A stretch of 64,000 nucleotides of DNA from an uncultured Flavobacteriaceae bacterium (GTDB taxonomy: Bacteria > Bacteroidota > Bacteroidia > Flavobacteriales > Flavobacteriaceae), in contig CALSLW010000002.1 of assembly GCA_943787295.1 (NCBI GenBank), positions 648,189 to 712,188 of the forward strand. Direction: 5' to 3'. Positions 26,308 through 36,622 of this stretch are shown in pieces. Position numbers and translations under genes: made by a program. The notes beneath the pieces were generated by a model. That model did no database searches. It had not been told where the DNA came from and saw nothing but the letters and a program-made list of their open reading frames with translations. Positions within the stretch are counted from its first letter, which is position 1. Every line of letters starts with the position of its first letter.

Positions 26308-26985
26308 ATGGCGCAACTTTTTCTTGTACCGACCCCTATTGGGAACCTAAAAGACATGACTTTTCGAGCGGTCGAAGTGCTCAATGAAGTTGATCTTATC
26401 TTAGCCGAAGACACTCGAACAAGTGCTAAGTTAATGCAGCATTTTGAGATCAATACGCCCTTGCACAGTCATCATATGCATAACGAACATTCGACCTTGC
26501 CAAAGATCATTCGAGATTTAAAACAAGGGAAAAATATTGCCTTGATTTCAGATGCGGGAACCCCAGCCATTTCAGACCCTGGATTTTTATTAGTAAGAGA
26601 AGCCATCAAAGAAGAGATAGAAGTAGAATGTCTCCCAGGGGCAACAGCTTTTGTGCCCGCATTAGTTTTGAGTGGACTCCCGAATGACCGTTTTATTTTC
26701 GAAGCCTTTCTTCCGCCAAAAAAAGGACGACAAACCCGCCTGGAAAAAATTGCCGAAGAAGATCGAACCACCATTTTATATGAATCCCCACACAAGCTAC
26801 TAAAGACTTTAGGGCAATTAGCAACGCTTTGTGGAGAAGAACGTTTGATCTCTATCTCGAGAGAATTGACAAAACTGCACGAAGAAACTTTTCGTGGAAG
26901 CTTAAAAGAGGCCATCACACATTTTGAACAAAAAGCCCCCAAAGGGGAATTTGTCTTGTGTTTGAACGGAAAATCAAAAAAGTAA
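26308..26985 (+). CDS. rsmI: 16S rRNA (cytidine1402-2'-O)-methyltransferase
   Basis: A 225-residue SAM-dependent enzyme of the tetrapyrrole-methylase fold that methylates 16S rRNA C1402. It starts with 'LFLVPTPIGNLKDMTFRAVEVL' and has 'LILAEDTRTSAKLM', 'ALISDAGTPAISDPGFLLV', 'CLPGATAFVPALVLSGLP' and 'RFIFEAFLP', all diagnostic. It is shorter than the ~280-residue form because the C-terminal extra domain is missing, as in other Bacteroidota. The recJ start lies 2 bases after its stop. Confidence 0.96.
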   Translation: MAQLFLVPTPIGNLKDMTFRAVEVLNEVDLILAEDTRTSAKLMQHFEINTPLHSHHMHNEHSTLPKIIRDLKQGKNIALISDAGTPAISDPGFLLVREAIKEEIEVECLPGATAFVPALVLSGLPNDRFIFEAFLPPKKGRQTRLEKIAEEDRTTILYESPHKLLKTLGQLATLCGEERLISISRELTKLHEETFRGSLKEAITHFEQKAPKGEFVLCLNGKSKK

Positions 26986-26987
26986 TC

Positions 26988-28685
26988 ATGCGTTGGAAAG
27001 CGATTTCTAAACCAGAACAAAAGCTTGTGCAGCAGCTTCAAAAAGAACTGGGTGTTTCTGCTATTATTGCCACGCTTTTAGCACAAAGAGGGATGCACAC
27101 TTTTGATGCTGCCAAAGCCTTTTTTAGACCCCAATGGGAAGACTTGCATTCTCCTTTCTTAATGCAAGACATGGATAAGGCGGTTGATCGCATCCATGCT
27201 GCCCTAGAAGAAGACGAGGCTATTATGGTTTATGGAGACTATGACGTAGACGGGACCACCTCTGTCGCACTAATGGCGTCTTTTTTAGCCGAAAAAACTA
27301 CAAAAATCACTCCTTATATCCCAGATCGCTATACTGAAGGTTATGGCGTTTCTTATCAAGGAATTGATGTCGCCAAGGCCAAAGGGATACAACTTATCAT
27401 TGCCTTAGATTGCGGAGTTAAAGCCGTCGATAAAGTCGCTTATGCCAAAGAAAAAGGCATAGACTTTATCATTTGTGATCACCATTTACCCGGAGAAGAA
27501 TTACCCCAAGCGGTAGCCTTACTCGACCCTAAAAGAGAAGATTGCAACTATCCTTTTGACGAATTATGTGGCTGCGGGATTGGGTTTAAATTGATTCAAG
27601 CATTAAGCGAACGATGGCAAGAACCCAAAGAAAATCTCTATCCTTATCTCGATCTTGTCGCTACAGCCATTGCAGCAGACATTGTCCCCATGGAAGGGGA
27701 AAATAGGACCTTGAGCTTTTTTGGTTTGGCGCAACTACGCCAAAATCCACGACCGGGAATTCAAGGCTTCTTAGGTGCACTAAAAAAGCCCGTCAACATT
27801 ACTGATCTAGTCTTTAAAGTTGCCCCACGCATCAATGCTGCAGGACGCATGGATCATGCCCTTGTTGCGGTTGATTTATTGAGGAGCAAAGATCCTACTG
27901 AAGTAAAAAAGATTGCAGAGGCCATTGAACAATTTAATACAGAACGCAGGGCGACAGACGAACGAATTACCAAAGAAGCCCTTGACCAAATAAAGCAAAG
28001 AAAAGAAGAAAGCTTTCCAGCAACGGTCGTTTTTGCCGAAGATTGGCACAAAGGCGTCGTGGGGATTGTCGCTTCCCGCTTGATTGAAAACTATTATCGC
28101 CCCACGGTGGTCTTAACCCGCTCTGGTGAAAATTATGCAGGATCTGTTCGATCCATAAAAGGGTTTAATGTCTATGAGGCTTTAGAGGCGTGTAAGGACC
28201 ATATGATACAGTTTGGCGGCCATAAATATGCTGCAGGTCTTACTTTAAAAGAAAATCAATTAACCCACTTTAAAACAGCTTTTGAAAAGCAGGTTGAAGA
28301 AAGCATTTTACCAGAGCTAAGAACTCCTGTAATTCTTTATGATTTAGCCATCCCCATAGAAGAGGTCAACCATAAACTATATCGTATTGTAGAGCAAATG
28401 GCCCCCTTTGGCCCTAAAAATATGCGCCCTGTTTTTTGCAGTACAAACTGTGTTGATAGTGGACAAAGCAAAGTTGTAGGGAAAGATCAAAGCCACTTAC
28501 GCCTTTCAGTGCAAACCCCTAATGGACCATTAATTGGTATAGGATTTAGCATGGCAAAACATTACGATTATATTAAAAGCGGAGGCCCTTTTGATCTCTT
28601 GTATACCCTAGATGAAAACGAGTGGAATGGATCGATTTCCTTACAACTAAAAATTAAGGCCATTCGGCCAAAAGAACCCGCTTAG
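26988..28685 (+). CDS. recJ: Single-stranded-DNA-specific exonuclease RecJ
   Basis: A 565-residue 5'-3' exonuclease of DNA repair and recombination. ATG 26988 gives MRWKAIS; an earlier frame would overlap rsmI. The DHH domain motifs are intact: '[16 protein letters not shown]', 'ALDCGV', '[14 protein letters not shown]' and '[14 protein letters not shown]'. DHHA1 follows with '[11 protein letters not shown]'. The C-terminal OB fold is present. Its stop shares bases with that of the convergent pgi (TTAG overlap of 4). Confidence 0.96.
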   Translation: MRWKAISKPEQKLVQQLQKELGVSAIIATLLAQRGMHTFDAAKAFFRPQWEDLHSPFLMQDMDKAVDRIHAALEEDEAIMVYGDYDVDGTTSVALMASFLAEKTTKITPYIPDRYTEGYGVSYQGIDVAKAKGIQLIIALDCGVKAVDKVAYAKEKGIDFIICDHHLPGEELPQAVALLDPKREDCNYPFDELCGCGIGFKLIQALSERWQEPKENLYPYLDLVATAIAADIVPMEGENRTLSFFGLAQLRQNPRPGIQGFLGALKKPVNITDLVFKVAPRINAAGRMDHALVAVDLLRSKDPTEVKKIAEAIEQFNTERRATDERITKEALDQIKQRKEESFPATVVFAEDWHKGVVGIVASRLIENYYRPTVVLTRSGENYAGSVRSIKGFNVYEALEACKDHMIQFGGHKYAAGLTLKENQLTHFKTAFEKQVEESILPELRTPVILYDLAIPIEEVNHKLYRIVEQMAPFGPKNMRPVFCSTNCVDSGQSKVVGKDQSHLRLSVQTPNGPLIGIGFSMAKHYDYIKSGGPFDLLYTLDENEWNGSISLQLKIKAIRPKEPA

Positions 28686-30319
28686 CTTTTTAAATGCTTG
28701 AGCAAGGCAGTGGTCGAGGTGTCGTGTTGCGCAATGCTGTCTCCTTCTAAATCGGCTAAAACAGTACTGGCCAATTGCTTCCCTAATTCAACCCCCCATT
28801 GATCATAACTAAAGATGTTCCACAGCACTCCCTGCACAAAGATTTTTTGTTCGTACATGGCAATAAGTTTTCCAATACTATCTGGACTTAAGGCATCAAT
28901 TAAAAGGGTGTTTGTGGGGTTGTTTCCTTCAAAGACTTTAAACGGTGCAAGGGTCTCGATTTCATCATCAGACAGACCTTTTTCGGTCAATTCATTCACC
29001 GCTTCTGCCATGGTTTTTCCACGCATCAAGGCTTCTGTTTGAGCGATAAAGTTCGCCATTAATTTGTTCTGGTGTTCCTCTTCGCCATATAAGGAAGTTT
29101 TAAACCCGATAAAGTCGGCTGGGATAAGTTTTGTTCCTTGGTGAATATGCTGAAAAAAGGCGTGTTGTGCATTCGTACCAGAACCTCCCCAAATAATGGT
29201 TCCGGTTTGATAATCGACATTTTCTCCATTGCGATCTACCCCTTTCCCATTGCTTTCCATTATTCCTTGTTGTAGGTAGGCAGGGAGATTACGCAAGTAC
29301 TGTGTATAGGGAATAATAGCTTCACTTTCGGCTTCCCAAAAGTTGTTGTACCACACACTAATTAGAGCGAGTACTACAGGAATATTTTCTTGAAAAGGCG
29401 TATCTCTAAAATGCTCGTCCATTTTATGCGCTCCAGCTAATAAGGCTTCAAAATAATCAGGCCCTACGGCCAAAGCGATACTTAAGCCCACAGCACTCCA
29501 AAGCGAAAAACGACCTCCCACCCAGTCTTTCATGGGAAAGACATTGTCTGGTGCGATCCCAAAGGCAGCGATCTTTTCAAGGTTGGTTGAAACGGCAACA
29601 AAGTGTTGCGCAATTGCTTCTTCCCCTGCATGAGTTAAAAACCATTCTCTAAGGGTATTGGCATTACTCAAGGTTTCTTGGGTAGTAAAAGTTTTAGAAA
29701 CAATCACAAAAAGGGTGGTCTCTGGATCAAGGGTTTTCATGACCTCGCGAACGTGGTCTCCTTCTACATTAGAGACAAATTGTACGTTAAGGTGATTCTT
29801 ATAAAACTGTAGCGATTCTGTGACCATGGCGGGACCTAAATCAGAGCCTCCAATCCCAATATTGACTACATCGGTGATGGCTTTTCCAGTGTAACCTTTG
29901 TGTTCGCCGCTAATTACTTTATCACAAAACGAACGGATTTTTGCCTTGACTGCATGCACCTCTGGCATAACGTCAAGACCGTCTACATAGAGCTGGGTAT
30001 CTACTGGAGCGCGCAGGGCAGTGTGTAAGACTGCTCTTCCTTCGGTTTGATTAATGGATTCTCCTCCAAAATAAGCATCCATCGCCTCTTTTAATCCCAT
30101 TTCATGGGCAAAATCTTCTAAAAGGACTAGGGTGTCTTGATTAATACGGTTTTTAGAAAAGTCCACTAAAAAGTCCTCCCACTGAATAGAAAATCGATCA
30201 AAGCGTTTGTCGTCTTGATTAAAATAATCCTGTAGTCGCTCATTGTTAATTGCTTTAAAATGGGCGTTTAATTTTTTCCAACTTTTAGTTGTTGTGGGCT
30301 TGATGTTTGGTAGTGCCAT
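28682..30319 (-). CDS. pgi: Glucose-6-phosphate isomerase
   Basis: A 545-residue glycolytic enzyme interconverting glucose-6-P and fructose-6-P. '[16 protein letters not shown]', '[14 protein letters not shown]', '[16 protein letters not shown]', 'IMESNGKGV' (catalytic Glu), '[10 protein letters not shown]' (catalytic His) and '[13 protein letters not shown]' (catalytic Lys) are all present. It lies 2 bases downstream of the M23 peptidase gene, so it probably shares that transcript. Confidence 0.97.
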   Translation of the reverse strand: MALPNIKPTTTKSWKKLNAHFKAINNERLQDYFNQDDKRFDRFSIQWEDFLVDFSKNRINQDTLVLLEDFAHEMGLKEAMDAYFGGESINQTEGRAVLHTALRAPVDTQLYVDGLDVMPEVHAVKAKIRSFCDKVISGEHKGYTGKAITDVVNIGIGGSDLGPAMVTESLQFYKNHLNVQFVSNVEGDHVREVMKTLDPETTLFVIVSKTFTTQETLSNANTLREWFLTHAGEEAIAQHFVAVSTNLEKIAAFGIAPDNVFPMKDWVGGRFSLWSAVGLSIALAVGPDYFEALLAGAHKMDEHFRDTPFQENIPVVLALISVWYNNFWEAESEAIIPYTQYLRNLPAYLQQGIMESNGKGVDRNGENVDYQTGTIIWGGSGTNAQHAFFQHIHQGTKLIPADFIGFKTSLYGEEEHQNKLMANFIAQTEALMRGKTMAEAVNELTEKGLSDDEIETLAPFKVFEGNNPTNTLLIDALSPDSIGKLIAMYEQKIFVQGVLWNIFSYDQWGVELGKQLASTVLADLEGDSIAQHDTSTTALLKHLKS

Positions 30320-30321
30320 AT

Positions 30322-31590
30322 TTAGTTCATTGCGATGGTTGTTGTCTTTTCCTTGTTGAAATCAAGACAGTTCAATTGTTTTTCGGTTTCTTTTATATGC
30401 TCGAAATAACGTTTTTTTAATTCAGAAGAAATGGGCTTCGCCTCAGGTAGTTTTTGTTTGAAAGGGTCTACCTGGCGGCCATTTTTCCAAAAGCGATAAC
30501 AGACGTGTGGGCCAGAGGTGTTTCCTGTCATTCCAACCCAACCAATAACATCTCCTTGTTTAACATATTGACCCACCTTTACTTTACGGCGTTTCATATG
30601 GAGGTATTGGGTAGAATAGGTTCCATTGTGTTTGATTTTTACATAGTTCCCATTCCCTCTGGTATAACTTGCTTTCGTGACGCGTCCATTAGCAGTTGCC
30701 ATAATGGGCGTTCCTACAGCTGCGGCATAATCGGTTCCTTTATGGGGTTTTACACGACCGTAATAGGCGATTCTTCTTTTGAGATTATAGCGCGAAGAAA
30801 TACGGCTAAATTTCACTGGGGCTTTTAAAAAGGCTCGGCGTAAATTTTTGGCTTTATCATCAAAATAATCAACGATTCCTTTAATACTGTCGGTCTCAAA
30901 TTCATAAGCGTAAAGGCCTTTCCCGCGATGTTCAAAATAGGCTGCTTTGATTTTTTCTATCCCTACAGAGATAGAGTCGTCGACAAATTTTTCGGTATAA
31001 ATCACCTTAAAGCGATCCCCTTTATCCAGGCGGGTAAAATCGATGGTCCATGCATATACATCTGCCATAAAATAGGTGAGCATATTGTTGTAACCACTGT
31101 TTTGCATGGTTTCATAGAGGGTGCTTTCAATCACGCCCGTCGCTTCTAATTCAACTGTTCTAATGGGCTTGTCAACTTGCTTTCCATAGATGCTATCGCG
31201 CAGTTGAATCACACTGTAGCCCAAAGCATCTGGATGATAAATAAAAGCTTTTGGAGCATTAATACTGTCTTTGTCAAAAAGCAAGGTGTAAGGTTTCCCA
31301 ATTTGTAATTTGCGCACACTAACCTTCCCTCTAATGGCTTGAAGAATTTCAAACACTTGAGGATAGTCGATCCCATTTCGTTCAAGGATGGCCCCAAAGG
31401 TGTCTCCTCTTTTTATTTTTAATCGCTTTGCCTCGTATTGATTGAAATCATAGCCGTAACGCAAATCTGGTTTAACAACAATTTTTTCTTGTGTTGGACG
31501 AACCTCAACGATGGTAGGATCTTCTTCACAAGCAAGGATTAGGCAAGCAATGAGCAAGGACAAAAAGGCGGAAAAATTAAAACGCTTCAT
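30322..31590 (-). CDS. M23 peptidoglycan DD-metallopeptidase lipoprotein
   Basis: A 422-residue lipoprotein (lipid Cys21 in [10 protein letters not shown]). Residues 60-260 hold a LysM-like/OapA-like substrate-guiding region ('[18 protein letters not shown]'). The M23 domain spans about 270-390: '[14 protein letters not shown]' (HxxxD, about 280) gives two zinc ligands, and '[11 protein letters not shown]' (about 360) has HxC where lysostaphin-type enzymes have HxH. It cuts peptide cross-links so the sacculus can grow. The Cys may serve as third ligand. It lies upstream of pgi by 2 bases. Confidence 0.9.
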   Translation of the reverse strand: MKRFNFSAFLSLLIACLILACEEDPTIVEVRPTQEKIVVKPDLRYGYDFNQYEAKRLKIKRGDTFGAILERNGIDYPQVFEILQAIRGKVSVRKLQIGKPYTLLFDKDSINAPKAFIYHPDALGYSVIQLRDSIYGKQVDKPIRTVELEATGVIESTLYETMQNSGYNNMLTYFMADVYAWTIDFTRLDKGDRFKVIYTEKFVDDSISVGIEKIKAAYFEHRGKGLYAYEFETDSIKGIVDYFDDKAKNLRRAFLKAPVKFSRISSRYNLKRRIAYYGRVKPHKGTDYAAAVGTPIMATANGRVTKASYTRGNGNYVKIKHNGTYSTQYLHMKRRKVKVGQYVKQGDVIGWVGMTGNTSGPHVCYRFWKNGRQVDPFKQKLPEAKPISSELKKRYFEHIKETEKQLNCLDFNKEKTTTIAMN

Positions 31591-31663
31591 GGATATAAAT
31601 TTCGCAAACTTTTAAGGGATTCTTTTATTTTTTCTAGGCACTTATTAAGAAAGTTAACAACAG

Positions 31664-32467
31664 TTATTTCACTTGAATATTAAAGGGGTGCTGTAAATTT
31701 TTAAAGCGGTCTAAATCACAATCAATTGACCCAACTCTTAAGTCTGCACGCATTTTGACGGGGATTTTGTTTTTATCATCACTCACCCATAGGGTGACAC
31801 TTTCTTTTTCGCTAAAAACCCTTCCACTTTGCACAAATGGACGCAGCTTTATACAGCGCACTTTTCCAAATTTTGTTTCGATGGTTTCACGTCCTAAAAA
31901 ACGTAGTTTAAACAGATAGTTTTCCTGATCAAAAAACATATTTAACCCTATGTCTTCTCCTTCTTGAAGGGAAGAGGTGTCATAAAAATTTCGCAAATAA
32001 TAAAAGGCAGAAATAAGGTCTTGTACATTTTCTTCTATTGCGAAACTAGCCTTTTCTTTCTTTTTCTTATTGTTGACATGAGCCATTCTCTTTTCGTGAT
32101 CAAAGCGAATTTCGATGTCTTTGGTATAGCCCCCTTCATTTATATCGCGTATAAACCAGCGTGGTAAGCCGTCTTTTTGCCCAAAATAAGATTCGTAATG
32201 ATCTTCGACCTTAAAAAATAAACGCGCTAGTCCGGTGGTTCGGCCATAGCCTTTTGCATGGAATACAGGGGCCTGATCTAAGGTATCTGCTGTGATTCCT
32301 AGGGTAATACGACTGGCATTAAAAACACCATAGTGAATGCGAAACTCGAACAACTCTCCATCTTTAAAGGCGTCTTGTGGCGCGCTGGCAGGAAGCAATT
32401 CTTGTTTTTGTGCAAAACAAAAACTCGCACTCCAACTAATTAATAGGAAGAAGAATGCTTTTTTCAT
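31664..32467 (-). CDS. DUF3108 family periplasmic protein
   Basis: A 267-residue protein with a signal peptide (…SASFCFAQ). It has the DUF3108 pattern: 'DGELFEFRIHYGVFNASRITLGI' near the N-terminus and 'TLWVSDDKNKIPVKMRADLRVGSI' near the C-terminus. The fold is thought to be a lipocalin/LolA-like half-barrel. No active site is seen. The position directly upstream of the M23 peptidase gene (73-base gap) is common in Flavobacteriia and suggests a cell-envelope role. Confidence 0.85.
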   Translation of the reverse strand: MKKAFFFLLISWSASFCFAQKQELLPASAPQDAFKDGELFEFRIHYGVFNASRITLGITADTLDQAPVFHAKGYGRTTGLARLFFKVEDHYESYFGQKDGLPRWFIRDINEGGYTKDIEIRFDHEKRMAHVNNKKKKEKASFAIEENVQDLISAFYYLRNFYDTSSLQEGEDIGLNMFFDQENYLFKLRFLGRETIETKFGKVRCIKLRPFVQSGRVFSEKESVTLWVSDDKNKIPVKMRADLRVGSIDCDLDRFKNLQHPFNIQVK

Positions 32468-32538
32468 GCGTTATTTTCTTGCTTAGCAATTTAAAAAATC
32501 CTTTAGAGACTTTGACCGCATTAGGGATTAATTAACGG

Positions 32539-34335
32539 TTAAGCTTTTGAGTGCAAATGTTGATACAATTGTTTTCCCTTGTTTTCCCCTAAAACAAAAA
32601 TCAAATCGTTTTCTGTGGCTTCTTTAATGCGTTTAAAGGATTTAAATTTTTTCAAAAGGGTTTCTTTAGTTTTAGGACCTACTCCAGGAATGGCATCTAA
32701 ACCCGATTTAATCGCGCCTTTAGATCGTTTGTTACGGTGAAAGGTGATCCCAAAGCGGTGGGCCTCATTCCGCAAGAGTTGAATGACTTTTAAGCTTTCA
32801 GACTTTTTATCTAAATACAAGGGGATGGGGTCTTCAGGAAAATAGATTTCCTCGAGGCGTTTTGCAATCCCTACAATAGCAATCTTCCCTCTTAAGCCTA
32901 AAACATCCAAGCTTTTTAAAGCAGAAGAAAGTTGCCCTTTCCCGCCATCGATAATAATGAGTTGCGGTAAGGATTCTCCCTCTTCTACCAGGCGTTTGTA
33001 GCGGCGATAGACCACTTCTTCCATCGAGGCAAAATCGTCTGGTCCTTCAACGGTTTTAATGTTGTAATGGCGATAATCTTTTTTGTAAGGCTTCCCGTTG
33101 CGAAAGACCACACAAGCCGCGACAGGATTAGAGCCTTGCAGGTTAGAGTTGTCAAAACACTCGATATGTCGGGGTTCTTCAGACAGGCGAAGATCTGCCT
33201 TCATCTGGGTCATTAAGCGATTGGTATGGCGATCTGGGTCGACAATTTGCATCTGCTTAAAGCGCTCCATACGGAAATATTTTGCGTTGCGTTCTGACAA
33301 ATCAACCAGGTGTTTTTTATCGCCTAATTGGGGAACAGTCACTTTGATTTTATCTCCTAAATCAAGCGCGAAAGGAAGATATACCTCTGGCGATTGGGAG
33401 TGAAAACGCTGACGTATTTCTATGATGGCAAGGGACAATAATTCTTCTTTTGTTTCGGCTAATTTCTTTTTGATTTCAATGGTATGAGAACGAATGATTG
33501 ACCCATAAGACAATTGTAAAAAGTTGACATAGCCATAGGCTTCGTCTGTGATAATAGAGAAGACATCTACGTTAGAAATCTTAGGATTGACAATGGTTGA
33601 CTTTGCTTGGTAATTTTGAAGTACATCTAGTTTTTCTTTGATTTTTTGGGCATCCTCAAATTCCATATTGGCAGCATGGGCTTGCATTTGCTGTTTAAAT
33701 TGAAGTAAGGAGTCCTTAAAATTCCCTTTTATGATGGCGCGAATGGCTTTGATATTTTCGTCATATTGCGCTGCATCGATTTTATCTTCACAAGGTGCAA
33801 GGCAATTTCCTAGATGGTATTCTAAGCAAACTTTGTATTTCTGAGCTTCGATTTTTTCTGCAGAAAGATCATAATTACAAGTGCGTAAAGGATAGAGTCC
33901 TTTGATCAAATCTAAAAGAGTACGCACCGTTTTCATGCTGGTATAAGGGCCAAAGTATTCTGAGCCATCTTTGATGATTTTCCGCGTGGCGAAAATTCTT
34001 GGAAAGCGTTCTTTTTTAACACAAATCCACGGATAGGTTTTGTCGTCTTTCAACAAAACATTGTAGCGAGGTTTGTGCCTTTTGATCAAGTTGTTTTCTA
34101 ACAGCAAGGCATCCATTTCACTTTCAACCACGATATGTTCTATGGTCACGATATTTTTGACCAGTATTCTTGTTTTGTGATTATCGTGATTCTTTGTGAA
34201 ATAAGAGTTGACCCTTTTTTTGAGATTTTTGGCTTTGCCTACATATATAATGCTTCCTTTTAAATCAAAATATTGATACACTCCCGGACTAGAAGGAAGT
34301 GTTTTGAGTTGGATAGAAAGATCAGTATGTTCCAT
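32539..34335 (-). CDS. uvrC: Excinuclease ABC subunit C
   Basis: A 598-residue nuclease that makes both incisions in nucleotide-excision repair with UvrAB. The start at 34335 (MEHTDLSIQLKTLP) is chosen; 22 upstream codons are not conserved. The GIY-YIG domain (15-95) has 'SPGVYQYFDLKGSIIYVGKAKNL'. The Cys-rich 'LRTCNYDLS … CLEYHLGNCLAPC' follows, then the UVR UvrB-binding segment (about 205-235), the RNase-H-like domain ('ECFDNSNLQGSNPVA', 'IIDGGKGQLSSA') and a C-terminal helix-hairpin-helix ('LDAIPGVGPKTKETLLKKF'). Confidence 0.96.
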   Translation of the reverse strand: MEHTDLSIQLKTLPSSPGVYQYFDLKGSIIYVGKAKNLKKRVNSYFTKNHDNHKTRILVKNIVTIEHIVVESEMDALLLENNLIKRHKPRYNVLLKDDKTYPWICVKKERFPRIFATRKIIKDGSEYFGPYTSMKTVRTLLDLIKGLYPLRTCNYDLSAEKIEAQKYKVCLEYHLGNCLAPCEDKIDAAQYDENIKAIRAIIKGNFKDSLLQFKQQMQAHAANMEFEDAQKIKEKLDVLQNYQAKSTIVNPKISNVDVFSIITDEAYGYVNFLQLSYGSIIRSHTIEIKKKLAETKEELLSLAIIEIRQRFHSQSPEVYLPFALDLGDKIKVTVPQLGDKKHLVDLSERNAKYFRMERFKQMQIVDPDRHTNRLMTQMKADLRLSEEPRHIECFDNSNLQGSNPVAACVVFRNGKPYKKDYRHYNIKTVEGPDDFASMEEVVYRRYKRLVEEGESLPQLIIIDGGKGQLSSALKSLDVLGLRGKIAIVGIAKRLEEIYFPEDPIPLYLDKKSESLKVIQLLRNEAHRFGITFHRNKRSKGAIKSGLDAIPGVGPKTKETLLKKFKSFKRIKEATENDLIFVLGENKGKQLYQHLHSKA

Positions 34336-34354
34336 TAAGCGAAAGGATCTAAGC

Positions 34355-34362
34355 CAAAAATA
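34355..34362 (-). promoter_or_regulatory. Promoter -7 box for uvrC
   Basis: TATTTTTG on the minus strand matches TAnnTTTG and lies 19 bases before the uvrC ATG in the 58-base divergent gap. No clear -33 box at ideal spacing. Confidence 0.4.
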
Positions 34363-34393
34363 ATGCTTTTCTTTGTGCAGAAGGAGGCAAATA

Positions 34394-34954
34394 ATGGACA
34401 AAAATTCACTTAGGTCAGATTACAAAAAGCAAAGGGAGGCGTTACCGCCAAAAGAAGTAGCGAATAAAAGCCTACAAATCGCGAATCAACTCTTGTCCTT
34501 ACCCCTGTGGGAAAAGACTTATTTCCATCTTTTTTTAAGTAGCACAAGGCAAAAAGAAATAGACACAGAAAGTATTTTGACCCTTTTACAGGGTAAAGAC
34601 AAAGAAGTGATTGTGCCCAGAATGGAAGCGAACTACAACTTATCTCACCTTCTCTTAACAGATGCTACCCCGATCAAGGTTAACTCCTTTGGGATACCAG
34701 AACCGATAGGCGGAATTGCGGTGGTTCCTACACAAGTGGAAGTCGTCTTTGTTCCTTTGTTGGCCTATGATTTAAACGGGAACAGAATAGGATATGGCAA
34801 AGGATTTTACGATCGTTTTTTAGCGCAATGTGATGAAAAATGTCTTTTTATTGGCCTTTCTTTTTTTCCTCCTGAAAAGAGTATCCCAGTAGAAAAAACA
34901 GATATAAAATTGCATTATTGTGTTACTCCAGAGCAGGTGTATTGTTTTCTCTAA
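34394..34954 (+). CDS. 5-formyltetrahydrofolate cyclo-ligase
   Basis: A 186-residue ATP-dependent enzyme converting 5-formyl-THF to 5,10-methenyl-THF. 'LRSDYKKQREAL' at the N-terminus and 'YDLNGNRIGYGKGFYDRFLA' at the C-terminus are the family signatures. I start it at ATG 34394 because AAGGAGG lies at 34381-34387, six bases upstream; this is one of only two good SD sites seen in the window. Its stop overlaps the convergent lspA stop by 4 bases. Confidence 0.92.
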   Translation: MDKNSLRSDYKKQREALPPKEVANKSLQIANQLLSLPLWEKTYFHLFLSSTRQKEIDTESILTLLQGKDKEVIVPRMEANYNLSHLLLTDATPIKVNSFGIPEPIGGIAVVPTQVEVVFVPLLAYDLNGNRIGYGKGFYDRFLAQCDEKCLFIGLSFFPPEKSIPVEKTDIKLHYCVTPEQVYCFL

Positions 34955-35595
34955 CCGAAGATCTTTTTGTTGAAAAAGAATAAGATGGCTACGCCTGTAC
35001 TAATGGCAGCATCGGCAACATTAAAGACGTATTCAAAGAAAGTATAGTCTTTGCCCCCCACCATGGGGATCCATTCTGGCCAAGTCCATGAAACAAGTGG
35101 AAACTGTAGCATATCGACCACATGACCATAAAAGAAAGTCGCATAACCTTCGTCAGGAAATAAAGTAGCAACTTGCCCATAAGAGTGTGAAAAGATCACA
35201 CCGTAAAATAAAGAGTCAATCAAGTTTCCTACTGCACCCGCAAAGATGAAAGAAAGGGCTAATAACAATAGCGAAGAACTTTCTTTTTTTAATAAAGAGA
35301 ACAGCCAAAACCCCAAATATCCAATCGCGACTAAACGAAATAAAGTGAGTAAAAGTTTCGCTACATCTTCACTCAAAAAAGGTAGAATATCATTGATTTT
35401 AGTTCCCCAAGCCATTCCTTTGTTTTCAATAAATAATAGCTTAAAAAAACCCCAATCTACAATGGCTTTTTGACCATAGATGGATAAAGGATAATGGAGC
35501 TTGATATAAATCTTAGAGGCTTGATCGATTCCTAAAATCAAAAATATGATCAAGAGCGCGGTTTGAATCGTTATTTTAGGAAGTGTAGTTTTCAT
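34951..35595 (-). CDS. lspA: Lipoprotein signal peptidase (signal peptidase II)
   Basis: A 214-residue inner-membrane aspartyl protease that cuts prolipoproteins after lipid attachment. It has four helices. The catalytic Asp residues are in 'AGAVGNLIDSLFYG' and 'FNVADAAISTGV', with 'DQASKIYIK' and 'ENKGMAWG' as family motifs. It is about 50 residues longer than enterobacterial LspA because of an insert after 'SLFYG', normal in Bacteroidota. It is the last gene of the ileS/DksA-like cluster. Confidence 0.95.
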   Translation of the reverse strand: MKTTLPKITIQTALLIIFLILGIDQASKIYIKLHYPLSIYGQKAIVDWGFFKLLFIENKGMAWGTKINDILPFLSEDVAKLLLTLFRLVAIGYLGFWLFSLLKKESSSLLLLALSFIFAGAVGNLIDSLFYGVIFSHSYGQVATLFPDEGYATFFYGHVVDMLQFPLVSWTWPEWIPMVGGKDYTFFEYVFNVADAAISTGVAILFFFNKKIFG

Positions 35596-35618
35596 TGATT
35601 TTGAAAGTTCAAAAGTAG

Positions 35619-36236
35619 TTATTTTCTCTGGGAAATAAAGGAAATATTTCCTTCGGTCGAGCTGAGTTTAAGTTCGCTTTGATTAGCGGGAATAAAGGGA
35701 CCACTAATTATTCCATATTTTGAGATGGCATGGGCTTTATGGCTTTCGCCAAAAAGGTGAATGTCTGCTTTATTGGTTTTGACCTCTCCAGTGATCTTTT
35801 GCCCCTTAATCATGATATCACCTTCGTATAATTGAAGTTTTAACGCGTTAAAATTTCCTTGAATATCTAGGCGACTATTTTGCGCCTCTAGCTGAAGATT
35901 AAAGTGATCTGGCAAAAACAATTTTAAGGTAGAGACCCAGACTTTATGGGCACTAAGCTTATCGTTAAAAGCGTTGAAGCTAGGTCCTTTTTGTTCGACA
36001 ACTTGTAATGTTTTTCCAACTTGAAAAGTGCGCAACACAAGATGATTTTTATATTCGCCTTCGGTTTGATATTCTAGCGCAATTGTATTATCTAGCGTGG
36101 TGGAGACCACAACAGTGTTTGCAAAAGGAAGTTCAAGGCAAATCAAGTCAAAAGCATCTGCTTCCCACAAGAGTTTATGTTGGTTTTGCCCATAGAGGCT
36201 ACAAACGAATAAGCAGCCTATTAAGAGGCGGTACAC
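35619..36236 (-). CDS. Secreted beta-helix-like protein of unknown function
   Basis: A 205-residue protein starting at GTG, 2 bases after the DksA-like stop. It has a signal peptide (MYRLLIGCLFVCSLYGQ). The mature part is a series of short beta strands ('LQLEAQNSRLDIQGNFNALKLQLYEGDIMIKGQ…'), the pattern of DUF4097/adhesin-type solenoids. There are no catalytic residues. Its place between a DksA-like gene and lspA is conserved in related bacteria as far as I know, suggesting an envelope role. Confidence 0.6.
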   Translation of the reverse strand: MYRLLIGCLFVCSLYGQNQHKLLWEADAFDLICLELPFANTVVVSTTLDNTIALEYQTEGEYKNHLVLRTFQVGKTLQVVEQKGPSFNAFNDKLSAHKVWVSTLKLFLPDHFNLQLEAQNSRLDIQGNFNALKLQLYEGDIMIKGQKITGEVKTNKADIHLFGESHKAHAISKYGIISGPFIPANQSELKLSSTEGNISFISQRK

Positions 36237-36238
36237 GT

Positions 36239-36622
36239 TTATTTTTGCATGTTTTTTGCTTCAATGCTCAAGGTCGCATGAGGCACTAAAATCAAGCGTT
36301 GCTTTTGGATCAGTTTCCCAGTAACACGGCAAACGCCATAGGTTTTATTTTCAATGCGAATAAGTGCATTTTTAAGGTCTCTGATAAACTTTTCTTGACG
36401 AAGTGCCAGTTGAGTATTGGCCTCTTTTGACATGGTTTGTGATCCTTCTTCAAATGCTTTAAAGGTGGGAGAAGTATCCTCTGTTCCATTGTTTCCATTA
36501 TTCATGTAGGAACTCTTCAATAAAGCGAGATCTTCATTTGCTTTCTCAATTTTCTCTTCAATTAGATCTCTAAATTCTTGTAGATCTTTATCTGAATATC
36601 GATTTTTTACTACAGTACTCAT
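36239..36622 (-). CDS. DksA/TraR-like protein with degenerate zinc finger
   Basis: A 127-residue protein. The N-terminal coiled-coil helices (residues 10-85) resemble the DksA arm that enters the RNA-polymerase secondary channel. The C-terminal finger keeps its fold motif ('TYGVCRVTGKLIQKQRL … VPHATLSIEAK') but only one of the four zinc-binding Cys. This is the usual Bacteroidota form. It probably binds RNA polymerase and tunes rRNA and stress promoters with ppGpp, which is inference by family. It overlaps the ileS stop by 4 bases. Confidence 0.85.
   Translation of the reverse strand: MSTVVKNRYSDKDLQEFRDLIEEKIEKANEDLALLKSSYMNNGNNGTEDTSPTFKAFEEGSQTMSKEANTQLALRQEKFIRDLKNALIRIENKTYGVCRVTGKLIQKQRLILVPHATLSIEAKNMQK

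Noticed and set aside
36239-36622. Loss of zinc-finger Cys in the DksA-like gene as a sign of a pseudogene
   Set aside because: The frame is intact, the gene is embedded in a tight operon, and single-Cys forms are normal in Bacteroidota.
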